This document shows, piece after piece, positions 20,779 through 31,259 of a stretch of 48,867 nt of DNA. The stretch lies in the NCBI GenBank assembly GCA_001931905.2, contig MSJI02000460.1, positions 1-48,867 of the forward strand, written 5' to 3'. The notes beneath the pieces were generated by a model, which had not been told where the DNA came from, made no database searches, and saw nothing but the letters and a program-made list of their open reading frames with translations. The DNA is from Cladosporium sp. IMV 00045. Its lineage: Eukaryota > Ascomycota > Dothideomycetes > Cladosporiales > Cladosporiaceae. Made by a program: the position numbers and the translations under genes. Position 1 is the first letter of the stretch. The number at the start of each line of letters is the position of its first letter.

Positions 20779-21822
20779 ATGTTCGTCCCAACAATCGCAT
20801 CCATGAGCCTCGGTCGCGCCTGGGTTCATCGACTCGAGGACAAAATCAAAGAAGCATCGACAGCTGGATTCCGCGGCATAGAGATTTTTTACGAGGACCT
20901 CGAATACTTCGCGCGAAGCATCGCAGGCATCGAAAGCAACGAGACAACGCCATCGCCAGCGCAGCTCATCGAAGCTGCCGAGCGCGTTCGAGAGCTTTGC
21001 TCCACCCAAGGTCTCGCCATCATTGGACTGCAGCCGTTCCTGTTCTACGAGGGTCTGCTCGACCGCGAGGAACATCGCGCGCGGATCGAGAAGCTTAAAG
21101 TCTGGTTTGCCATCGCGGATGCGCTGGGTACGGATACGATTCAGATTCCCAGCAATTTCCTGCCCGCCGAACAGCTTAGTGGCGACATGAATGTGATCGT
21201 CGCTGACATGGTGGAAGTTGCGGATTTGGGTTCGCGCCGTGCTCGACCGATCAGATTCGCTTTTGAGAATTTGTGCTGGGGCACGCACATCGACACGTGG
21301 GAGCGGGCTTGGGAAGTCGTGCGGCGGGTCGATCGCGCGAATTTTGGCATCTGTCTGGATACGTTCAACATCGCAGGGAGAGTTTGGGCAGATCCCGCGA
21401 GTCCTGATGGGAAAATGCCAGACGCGGATGCAAGGCTTGACGAATCGCTGAAGCGGCTCGTGGAAACGGTCGATCTCTCCAAGGTGTTTTACATACAACT
21501 CGTGGACGCGGAGAGGCTCGACGAGCCGCTTGTTGAAGGGCACGAGTTTTACGCTGCGGGCCAGCCGGCTCGGATGTCGTGGTCGCGGAATGCTAGGTGC
21601 TTCATGTATGAGAGTGACAGGGGCGCGTATCTCCCAGTAGAGAAGGTGGCGAGAGCGATTATTCATGGCTTGGGGTATACTGGGTACGTTTCAATGGAGT
21701 TGTTCTCGAGGACGATGGCAGATCCTGATCCGGAGGTTCCTCATGAGCATGCGGTGCGGGGAATGAAGTCTTGGAGCAAAGTAATAGAGGCATTGAAGTT
21801 GAGTGAAGCAAATACGAAGTAA
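20779..21822 (+). CDS. qutC: 3-dehydroshikimate dehydratase (TIM barrel)
   Basis: A single exon of 347 aa starting at MFVPTIASMSLGRAW; the frame is open 120 bp further upstream but that part is not conserved-looking. The enzyme converts 3-dehydroshikimate to protocatechuate in quinate/shikimate catabolism (qa-4/QutC/AsbF family). It is an AP-endonuclease-type TIM barrel: FRGIEIFYEDLEYF near the start, LQPFLFYEG, and the four expected metal ligands Glu163 (FAFENLCWGTH), Asp194 (GICLDTFNI), Gln240 (FYIQLVDAE) and Glu307 (VSMELFSRT). Its stop lies 24 bp from the stop of the QutR-like gene on the other strand. Length matches the fungal single-domain form. Family and residues are clear from sequence; the reaction follows from family knowledge and the neighbours. 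Confidence 0.88.
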   Translation: MFVPTIASMSLGRAWVHRLEDKIKEASTAGFRGIEIFYEDLEYFARSIAGIESNETTPSPAQLIEAAERVRELCSTQGLAIIGLQPFLFYEGLLDREEHRARIEKLKVWFAIADALGTDTIQIPSNFLPAEQLSGDMNVIVADMVEVADLGSRRARPIRFAFENLCWGTHIDTWERAWEVVRRVDRANFGICLDTFNIAGRVWADPASPDGKMPDADARLDESLKRLVETVDLSKVFYIQLVDAERLDEPLVEGHEFYAAGQPARMSWSRNARCFMYESDRGAYLPVEKVARAIIHGLGYTGYVSMELFSRTMADPDPEVPHEHAVRGMKSWSKVIEALKLSEANTK

Positions 21823-21846
21823 TAGAGCTTCGAAGCCTAGTATGGA

Positions 21847-24257
21847 TTATGCATTTGAATACTCGTCGATAACGCTCCGTGTCATGATCCTTCGAGGAGG
21901 GACTTGCCCCACGAATAGCTCAAATTGAGCACATCCTTGCTCAATGAGGATTTCAAGAGGCTCAACAACGACCCAGCCACGCTGCGCGGCCGCATAAGCT
22001 TGCTGCAGGAGACTGGTTGTTTTTGTCATGTAAGACAGCTGAGCGCAATCATGTTAGTCCAATGCCATCTATGTTCATAAGTGCCCAGACTTACCTCAAC
22101 AATTACTCCACCTGTAGAACTGCGGAACCATTGTTGGGGTACTTCAAAGTCGAGACCTGGGTCGTTGCCTATCCGATGTGCAGGTGGAGTGCAGATGATG
22201 ATAGAAGGTTGCTTCATATCAGTGGGCCATGGCTGGGTAAGACTCTCCAGTATGTGAAATTTGCTGCCTAGTCGTTGGTTTGGGATGCTCGAGGTTTCCG
22301 CCTCCTGGCCCCGAATGAAATCCTCAAAGTGGTCTACAAGATGCTGTGCTCTGCTCAAAGTCCTGTTCCAGATCAGGATGTTTTTAATGCCGAGGCTCAT
22401 GAGCGCGTAGATCGAAGCTCTCGCCATGCCTCCAGCTCCGACAACGAGAGCTGCAGAAGCTGGTGTGACGGAGTTTGCTGCAGATAGTTGTCGTCCAATG
22501 CAAGCCCGCAGAGCTATCCAGTCAGTGTTCTCGCCGTGCAGTCCGGTAATTTGGCCGGCTCTGTTGTTTACTCGACTGTTCTTCCAGCTACGTGATGGCC
22601 ATTTACCACCTTTGGAAGACTCCCTCATCGGTAGAATAGTGTTCACAGCTTGGATTGCTCTTGCGGCTTCGCTGACAGAGTCAAGTAAGTTCATCACGTC
22701 CGATTTAAACGGTAGGCTTATACTAGCTCCACCGAATGTTTCGTCAAATAACGCGCTGAGATCTTCCAGAGAGGATGATTGCCGGGCCGAATATGAGTGT
22801 TGCAACCCATGGAACTTGAATGCAGCATTGTGCATGGCAGGGGACAAGCTATAGCTAACGCTCGCGCCAAAGACATGAAAGTGGAGCGGATAGAACGTGA
22901 AGTTGGAGAATCTCGCTTCATTGAGCTCCCGTGATGTTGGTAGAAGTCGGCCTTCTGGGCTACATTCGAGTCTTGGCCGACTCACGGCAACAAAACCAGG
23001 GCTGTTGACTGCGGACGATTTCGCGTATCTATCAATGCATATAGCGCTGACGGCGACGCTTGAGGCGGCATTTGCCAGTATTTGGAATGATGAACAATCT
23101 CTGTCCTCGGATGGACTGCTGGACATGTGTACGAACCGTACGTGGTCACACCCTAAAGTGGCAGCTCTGCGACATAGTTCAAGTAAGAAGGGATCGTTCC
23201 AGGAAAAGTACTCAGAGAAGGAGAAGGTACCGTGTGCCACGATATTGGTGCATTTGTGACTGGCCGCTACTATGGTCGCGATTTCCTGATCCGAGCATTG
23301 CAGATCGATAGTTGCATATTCAGGTAAAAGTCGTAGACCATGACGACAAAGTTCGAGATACCGTTTTCGTTCCGCCAGCGCTGGGTCTCGTTTGAACTGG
23401 ACGTGGTAGATTATAGCTTGAGGGTGATGCCGTCTGAGGATCTGGAAAGCTACATTGGTAAGCTCTACTTCGTCAACCATGGAGCCCGTTTCCGCTGAAG
23501 GTGGCACTGATATCTCCAGTGCATCACTAGAAAAATCCGAGTCGACCAGGGATGAGGAGTCTCGCTCGATCTCCGGAACATGCAGGGTCGTAAAAGATGG
23601 GAACTCGCGTGACGAGAATGCATTCAACTCGGGAAGCAGTGTGTTCTCGCTTGAGAGGTATCCAAGCAAACTGAGAAAGCGAGTTACGTCTTGCGTGACA
23701 GCGCGAAGTCGCTTTGTCCGGTGGCCTTGTAATTGTTCAGGCCGCAAAGCATTGAGGATCATGTCCGACACAGACTCAGAGCCCTCCTCCTCGGGTAAGT
23801 TGTAGAACTCGACGTCGGACACTCGACGGCAAAGCATTTGGCTGGCGTGGATAATGGCCATTGACTGGTCAGAACCGGCAAGATTCAAACGATTCTGCAC
23901 TATGTGCAAGTCGCAATTGACCATGACCACTGGAGCGCCTGGCACACATTCATCGAGTAGCGATGGCGTACCTGGGTCGACGGCGTCTGATCCGCATACC
24001 AGGACATGCTCACGCTTATAGCGGAGGAGAGTATCCTGGAAGAAGCAGGCTGCCACTTGGCGGTAGCGCTGTTCACCCCAAGTTCGTAGATATGCCGCGC
24101 GAGACGAAGCATGCTCTTGAACAAAAAGAGCATCTATCTCGACAACTTCGAATCCAGTGAGTTGTGCGGTGATGACCGCAAAAGACGACAGGCCACTGCC
24201 CCTCTGGCCCACCAAGATTATGGAGGTTCGCGACGGGGACGGTTGATGAGCAGCCAT
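21847..24257 (-). CDS. qutR: QutR/qa-1S-type quinate pathway repressor (AROM-like)
   Basis: Two exons, 24,257-22,095 and 22,038-21,847, joined across a 56-bp intron (GTAAGT..CAG, phase 0), give 784 aa. Domains follow the last three of pentafunctional AROM. A shikimate-kinase-like domain (about 10-170) has a broken P-loop: GQRGSGLSS has Leu where the kinase Lys should be. A type I dehydroquinase-like domain (about 265-425) has Arg374 (DHVRFVHM) in place of the Schiff-base Lys. A shikimate-dehydrogenase-like domain (about 456-784) keeps SYSLSPAMHN, LPFK (Lys518), NTDW and GAGG. In Aspergillus and Neurospora such proteins bind and repress the QutA/QA-1F activator when inducer is absent. Known members exceed 900 aa; this one starts only about 16 residues before the P-loop, and an in-frame TGA lies about 18 codons upstream. 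The transposon border is 143 bp upstream of the ATG. Confidence 0.87.
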
Positions 24258-24399
24258 AGCGACATCGAATGATATGACCGGTGAAGTATCACCGAATCGA
24301 TATCATAGCACTTGGGTGTCCCATCCTGTCCGAGAATCCCCATGCTGAAGACCTTATCAACGGGACGGCGAGGACGGTAAAAATTCCGCAGGTATGAAG

Positions 24400-24428
24400 G
24401 GTCGGCCATATGTACAAAAGTGCCAAAA
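24400..24428 (+). repeat. left terminal inverted repeat
   Basis: 29 bp beginning GGTCGGCCATA and ending TACAAAAGTGCCAAAA. It matches the reverse complement of the right copy at 27 of 29 positions, the two mismatches being adjacent (TG versus CC). Unlike the interior, it keeps CA and TG dinucleotides. Confidence 0.88.
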
Positions 24429-24649
24429 TTACAGATTTCCTGATTTTTACCATAGTGCTAAAATCCAAATTTAGGCTTATTTATATTAAAATATACTATA
24501 TTCCATTGTTTTTAATAGTAATAGCCCCTAAGAATATATATTACCTCGTTTACGTAATAGAAGAACACTAAAAAAGGTATATAGGCCGCCTATATATTTA
24601 TCTCGACGCGTAGGTAGATTAGATACGCGATTAGTAAGCTATTAGTTAG

Positions 24650-26420
24650 ACCTATAATTAGATACGTATTTATATCGAAGAGGCTACTAGTATACCTCTT
24701 ACTATTCGAACGTTTAAACGTAAGATAAAAGAGATAGGACTATTATCTCGCCTTTTTATTAAGGACTCGCTATAACTTCGCGCTATTATCTTAAACGTAT
24801 ACTCTAATCTTCGCCTTATAGATACCGAGACCGTAGCTATCTTAGTACTAGACGGCTTTAAGACTAACGCACGTAGGCTAGTACGTATACGAAAGCGTAT
24901 AGGCCTAAAAAAGCGTATTAAACGTAGTAACTTTAAAGTAGTAGATACGTAGCTCTACGAGTTACTTAGTAAAGAACTCGATACTAATAATATTAGTAGC
25001 TTTAGAGCTAGGAACTTTTATACTTTTATGCGTTTAAAGTATAATATAGTTAGAAGGTAGGTAATTTATTCTAAATAGAAGCTACTAGCTATAGTTTAAT
25101 AGCTACGGTTTTATAAACGCTTTATACTAACTACTTCTAGAAACTATATATATTATATCCTTAGAGAACTTAACCCTATAGGTCTAGAGTAGTATAGAGC
25201 GAGGGTCTTTTAGTATCGAAGCTAGGTTATCCTACTAGAGCCTAATAATACTTAGTCTCTCGATACCTACTATAAGCTCGAGTATTAGAGTATTTAGATC
25301 TATACTACTATCGATATTTACTCCCGCTTTATCGTCTAGTACTACGTTAGTATCTTAGAACGAATAGCTATTTCTATTCTTAGCTAGTATATTAGTACTA
25401 TTATAACTAAGAAGATTATCCTACGAATTATCTAGACCGACTATAGCGTAGAGACCCCTATAACCGTAGATACGTACTACTAAATAAGTAGTAAGATTCG
25501 ATAAGGCCTACTAGAGTTTAGAGATACTTTTCGCTTCGGTACTAGTAAATAGAACTCTACTATTAAGCGATAGTAGTAGTAGTAATCCTTTAGCGTAATC
25601 CTATAATAGCGCGACTATTTTCTCGAATATAATAGAGAAGAAGCTTATAATACTAACTAGCTCTCTAACTAAATAGCATTTTTAGCGATCTATATACCTA
25701 TCTTTTATAACGCCCTCTCGTAGTTTATTTATATTTAGAATAATTATCGAATCCGGAAGTAACCCTAGCGGCTATACTTTATACCTAGTATCCCTTTTCT
25801 TCTATATTACTACCCCGAGTATACTAGAAGCGTTAAGAGTAGCTTTTCTCTACTAGAAGATTTACTAACCCTTTAGAGTATATAATAAAACCTCGAGGAC
25901 CTTAATCTCGATAAATACCTCTTACTAGATACGCTTCGGTAGTATAGTAATAAACTTAAGCGTCGTAGATTTACGCGTAAGATCGACGGCTTAGCTATTA
26001 ATAATAGTAGTAAGCGGATCTATAAGCTCGCTTTCTACGCTCTTCGCGATATAGCTTATTAATATATACTACGTAGTATATAGCTACCCCTAGAAGAGTT
26101 AAATAAGCTATAGAATACGCGTTAGTAGTCGAATAATTATATACTACTAGAGGGGATTTAAAGGGTATTCCGCGATATAAACGAGGAACTAGTTATTTAT
26201 TATCTAATAGATAAGATCGAGTAAGAGCTATACCTAAATAACGGCTAAGTAATTAACGATAGTACTATTAATCCTCTACTAGTTAAGTTATACGCGTATA
26301 TAGGTTAGACGCACTTTAAGCGCTCGTATAATACGCCGGCTACGTTTACCGGCTACGGTTACGCTCGGCGCTTTCTAGGGTTTAAGAACTTTCTCCTTTT
26401 TAATTTAATTTTTAATTCCT
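24650..26420 (+). pseudogene. dead DDE/integrase-core transposase
   Basis: In one plus-strand frame, reading through many TAA/TAG codons, a transposase pattern is visible. Near 24,820-24,940 it reads DTETVAILVLDGFKTNARR then IGLKKRIKRSNFKVVD. The first catalytic Asp lies in LDTYYKLEY (codon at 25,262), followed by IDIYSRFIV. The second Asp is at 25,439 in TDYSVETP. The third acidic position should lie in the segment at 25,540-25,580, where GTSK..NSTIKR now has AAG (Lys, 25,565) at the expected Glu, consistent with a RIP GAG-to-AAG change. This resembles the fungal/animal integrase-core family (IS3EU-like). I infer the identity from memory of the family pattern; dozens of stops rule out function. 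Confidence 0.65.
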
Positions 26421-26849
26421 TCTCTCTAACTTAAGCTAAGTATCTATAATAAATTATTTATCGACTTCTATAACTAATTTATTATAAATATACTTTTACT
26501 ACTATAACTTTTCTATCTCTACCTATACCGTAGCTTAATCGCTATCTAGTTACTAGCTTCGATTACTAAAAATTCATAGGTAAATACTAATATTATTCGT
26601 AATACCTCTTATTAAATCCTAATCTACCTCTTAAACCTACTATCCGCTAATCGTCGATTACTATATCGTCTAGCTAATAATTAGTATCCGAAGTACTAGG
26701 GTATACGTTACGATCCTACCTACTAAATCTATAATCGTTATTATTTTCGTAACCTCGATTACTAATATCTACGACTATACCTCCTCTAATAAACCCTACT
26801 TTATAGTTCGGCGTAATTACTAAACGCGCTAAGGTAGAGCGTTAGAAAG

Positions 26850-29800
26850 GTTTTAAGAATAACTAACTACCTCCTCGTAACGCCGGATTAAACGCGATAA
26901 GCTTTCGTAATATACTATCTAGCTTAACGCCTAGCTAAGCTAAAAAAGAAAAGCGTATAATAGTTAAGGTTTAATCGTACTACTTAGAGGTAATCTAACT
27001 AGATAAGGACGATACGCTTAGTAGCTTTCCTAAATAGAAGACTATCTAGAGGTTTAGTAAGCTAGTTATAAACTATTAGAATAAGTTCGATTAGGACGCG
27101 TAGTAATAGGAGTAGCTATTTAAAGAGTAGGTATTTAAATAATATTATATTAAGCTACTTAATAAAATTAAAGAGTTACCTAGATTTCTTAATTTTACTC
27201 TATATACTACTATTAACTTAGGGAAGTTAGTTATTACGAGAGTTAGTATAGCTATAGATAGGAAGGATATACTCTAAGATAAGTTAGACTACTTCGCTAT
27301 ACTAATAAAGAAAGAGGTATAAGAAGTTAATATTATTATCGAGTATAACTAGCGAATTCGAGAATAGCTATATAACTCCGACTACGACCTTAACGAACTA
27401 GGCTAATAGTCTATATAATAAAGCATACAAATAATAACGCCTTTTATAGTATCCGAATATAAATAACTCTAATATCGATTACCTAATTAGTAGTCTTTTA
27501 GTCCTAGCGCTAGCGATTCTCGCTATAGCTTTTCTACTAGCTATAGTTTACTAGCTATAGTTCGCTAGTCTATTAAAAGGACGAAAATTAAATAGGAAAA
27601 AGCGTTATAGTTATCTACTATTTACGATCTAGATTAACTACTAGATTATATCGACTTTACTACTCTTTTATATAATACCTTTTTACCTAATATATTAAGC
27701 TCCTTCTTTTCGAGCCCTATTAAGCTATTACGAAGAACTTAACCTCTATAGGTATTAATACTACTACTAAAGCCGGCTTCCGACGACGACTATATTAGTT
27801 TACCTCTAATTAGAAGATAGAAAGGTAAAGTAGTAAAGAGTATAAAGATAGTAGAGATTACGAGTAGTAAAGAAAGTAAGATACTAAAACTATAAGTAAA
27901 ACGATAGAAAGGAGCTAAGATTATTCTAGATAGTACTAATTATAGCTATAGAACTAGATATATAGAGGTACGTTAGAAGAAAAAGGTAGGTCTTCTATAG
28001 ATATAGCTATTTATTTCTAATTTAGAAAATAATAAAGTATTTTTATAAAATTTTAGTCTTATTATTTTATAAGTTAAAATAAAAGCCAGTAGTAAAGAAG
28101 GAGATTTATAATAGTAGTAGATTTTTTCTATTATTTTAGAAAAGCTAGCTTCGAAATCTAGCTAAATTTAGCTAGTAGTTATAGAGGTTTATAGTAGTAG
28201 TAGATTTTTTCAATCTTTTTATAAATCCGATTATAAATCGAGGGAGATTCGGCTAGTAGTAGATAAGGTCGAAGCCTAGTTATAGATCTTTTCGATCTTT
28301 TCGTAAATCTAATTTACGAATCGAGACGGATTCGGCTAGTAGTAGCTAAAGTTAAAGTCTAGTAGTAGACCTTTTCGGTCTTATTAACTTAATTAGCCTA
28401 CGAATCCTTCTTAATTCGGCTAGTAGTAAGAGTAGTCGAAGTCTAGTAGTTAGCTTTTTTAGTTTTATTAATTTAACTAGCTAGCGACCTAAGAGAATTT
28501 TAACGCTAGTAAGTAAAGTCCTCTAGTAATCCTACCTATTTTTATTATTTAGCTCTATAAACTAGTATAAATTTAAGAGTATAAGTAAAGTTAAAACTAA
28601 TTACGAATCGGAGCGTTTAATTAGGTATTATAGATATAAAGATATTTATACCTAAAACTATTTATTAATAAAGCTAGTAATTCGCTTAAAAGTTAAATAA
28701 ATCGACTTTACTACTACGCTTCTAACGAAGAATACTTACGCTCTTTAAAAGTCTTATAAACTAGGATAGAGCCTCTCTAGTATTTACCTTATTTACTATA
28801 AACTTATAAATACTCCTTATATTAACTACGCTCTCTATAGACTCCTATCTAAAGCGCGTAAAGTCGTAATTATCCGGCTAAAGCTACGCTAGACCTAGTA
28901 ACTCGACCTAGTTACTACTTTTCCTATCTAGGTAGAAAGAGGTATCTTATATAATAATATTATAGAAGAGTATATAGTTAATAGTAGTAAAAAAATAGTA
29001 TAGTAGAGGCTAACTCTACTTCCTTATAGCCTAGTTATTATTAGTAATATTTCTATAAATAAGAGGTAGAGTTTTACTTATAAGTATTAGCTACTTTACT
29101 CTCTTTCTCTTAATAAAGTAGTATAGGAAGAGAGGTAGAGATCTATAACGCTATAAAAGCTTATTAGTAAAGTACGAGAAAACTATAGCTAGTAACTATA
29201 GCTAGTAAATTTACTTACTATCTAGAAATCGTCCTAGGCGTAAACCTAACGCTTAAAATAAATAGTACCGACCTTACGTAGAAGTAGGCGGACTTTACGT
29301 ACCTTTTCTTTATTAAATATAAAGATAACGCGATAGAAGTAACGTAGCTAGCGAATATTAGGTTAGACGCCTACCTTACGAGTCTCGTAGAGCTTTAAGT
29401 CGAGGAGGCGGAAAAGAGCCTTATTACTATTAAGAGTAGGTAGCTCCGAAGGATCGCGTAGACGTCTCTAATCGCGAACGTAGAGTAAAGCTTCGTTAAG
29501 TATATATACCTTTTCCTAGAAGTTTTCGATACGCCGGTTCTAGTAGTCGCGAAGGTAAAGCTAGTTATATATAAAAATACTAGCTATTAGTATAGAAATA
29601 AGCGCTTTACCTCTTTCTAGCTTTACTTTTTATATAAGTAGCTTCTTTTTATAAAACGTCTTATACTTATACTACGCGAGCTTCTTATTCTCGAACTCTA
29701 TCCTCTTATCTACCTCGTCTAAATCTATCTATACTTTTACTACTAATTTACTAATATAGTCGCCTTTAAGTCTTACGCTTTTATAAAAAGCGTCGGGTTC

Positions 29801-31100
29801 TTACGCTACTATAAAGCGGCTCTTCTTTATTTCGCTATAGCTTTATTAGTAAAGATTAAGTAGAGGGTTTATAGATTACCTACCGCTTATTATCGATCCT
29901 TAAGATCGCCTCTTAGACGCGCGCTTCTTATTTACTTAGCGAAAGATCTTCGAAGCTTTCTACGCTCTTAGCTTACTTACGTACGCGCGTACGAGCGGTA
30001 TTATTAGCCTTACGCTAATTATTAGCATTTTTTTCTTTAGCTATTATATTAGCGTAGCGCTAGCGGTCTCGAGCGGTATTTATATTATTAGAAAGTAAGG
30101 TTTTATATGCTTTTTAAGGGCCTATTTTACTCTCGAAGCGATCGTCGTCTATTATTAAAAGAAGCGCTAAAACTATATAATATTAGAAGTCTAGAGGTAA
30201 AGAAGTAGAGCGATATTAATATTATTCCTAAAAGGGTTATATATAGCGAAAATTAAAGTAGTTAGGTATAGTATTTAAGTATTTACTTATAAAGGCGTAT
30301 AGACTATTCCGGTTCCTATTATTATATAAATAATAGAACTACGACTTACTTACTACCTCCTCTTTACTAATATCTTTTACTTAGCCGACTTCGCTCTCGC
30401 TTACCTACGACTATCCTCCTATACTCCTTAATTACTACTTTATACTAAATATTATCGTTTACTACTATCTTTAAGAACTACCTCGAAATCGCTCGCTATC
30501 GTAGTCTCGAGTAAGTAAGAATAGCCTATAGTAAGTAGACTACTAGGTAGATTAGGCTCGCTAATAGTAGGCGTAGGAATAGTTAAGGTAGTTAAGTAGT
30601 AAAAGCGCCGAGAAAGACTATTAAGAGTAGTAAAAATATGAAAGCGGTAAAGGATTAGTAGATATAGAGCTAGAGAGGGTATCGCTATAAGTAGAAGCTA
30701 GGAAGTAAGTAAAACCGTAGCCGGTAAAGCGTAGCTAGTACTCGCTAACGATTAATCTAGCTATCGCTCTCTATAAGATCCGTCGCTACTAGAAGACGAC
30801 CGATCTCTTTATCTCTAAGACCTTATTTACGCGCCTATACCGTAAAGTTACGTAGGACGTAAGCGTCTTAGGTTAAGATTTACGCTTTACTACGACTACG
30901 TTAGGTACGATCTAGGAGGTAGCTAAAGCGTTTCTAGTCTCCTAATTTAAAAGTAAGTAAAATAATTAACGATTTATATAGCGATTAATACTAATCTAGA
31001 TTTCTTAGTAGTAAACCTAGCTACTATCTACGTAAAGCGCGTAACTATTATATAGAAGGATTTCTAATTAATTAATAGGCTACGTAAGAGTATAACTAGG
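26850..31100 (+). pseudogene. unrecognised coding-like remnant of the transposon
   Basis: The same plus-strand frame as the transposase can be read on from about 26.85 kb to 31.1 kb with only TAA and TAG interruptions. Composition suggests Gln/Lys/Leu/Ile-rich helical protein up to about 30.3 kb and a very basic Arg/Ser/Gln-rich part near 30.5-31.0 kb. Because the RIP-treated DNA has almost no TG, TGA stops are impossible in any frame, so frame continuity alone is weak evidence. I recognise no domain. It may be a second transposon protein or a captured gene. Confidence 0.3.
28081..28500 (+). repeat. degenerate tandem repeats of about 80-86 bp in the transposon
   Basis: About five diverged units start near 28,081, 28,168, 28,248, 28,331 and 28,415. 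Each opens with a variant of TTCGGCTAGTAGTAG and contains a TTTTCGGTCTT-like string in the middle. Unit spacing is 80-87 bp, with 83 and 84 bp between the last three starts. RIP has blurred the copies. Spacing that is not a strict multiple of three argues against a simple protein repeat across the whole array. Confidence 0.65.
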
Positions 31101-31230
31101 TAGCAAATCGGTATAATAATAGAGTAAAAATAGGTTATTATTATGTATTATAGGCGACGATTAAATAATTAATTAAGTAATAACTATATTAAATGAAGTT
31201 TAGATTTTAGCAATTTAGTATTTTTCATAT

Positions 31231-31259
31231 TTTTGGCACTTTTGTAGGTATGGCCGACC
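31231..31259 (-). repeat. right terminal inverted repeat
   Basis: Reverse complement of the left repeat with 27 of 29 matches. It reads TTTTGGCACTTTTGTA, two variable bases, then TATGGCCGACC at the outer end. Confidence 0.88.

Larger units (their letters stand above)
24400..31259. mobile_element. RIP-inactivated DNA transposon with terminal inverted repeats
   Basis: A 6.86-kb element bounded by 29-bp terminal inverted repeats. The interior is strongly A/T-rich and almost free of CpA and TpG dinucleotides, while CpG, CpC and CpT persist, which is the signature of saturated repeat-induced point mutation. TAA and TAG occur throughout all frames, so nothing inside is translatable. The first 2 kb encodes a recognisable DDE/integrase-core transposase on the plus strand. 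The rest is coding-like but unrecognised. The flanking 9-mers GTATGAAGG (24,392-24,400) and GTATGTAGG (31,263-31,271) match at 8 of 9 positions and could be a target-site duplication, but they do not abut the repeats symmetrically. Confidence 0.85.

Noticed and set aside
24218..24409. Minus-strand frame MADPSYLRNF... as a first exon of the QutR-like gene
   Set aside because: No AG acceptor lies between its possible donor (GTGATA near 24,288) and the repressor ATG, and the frames differ by one base. I keep it only as a possible upstream ORF.
24430..31230. Captured host gene or biosynthetic gene in the A/T-rich block
   Set aside because: Apart from the transposase pattern I recognise no domain, and RIP-made stops make frame length uninformative.
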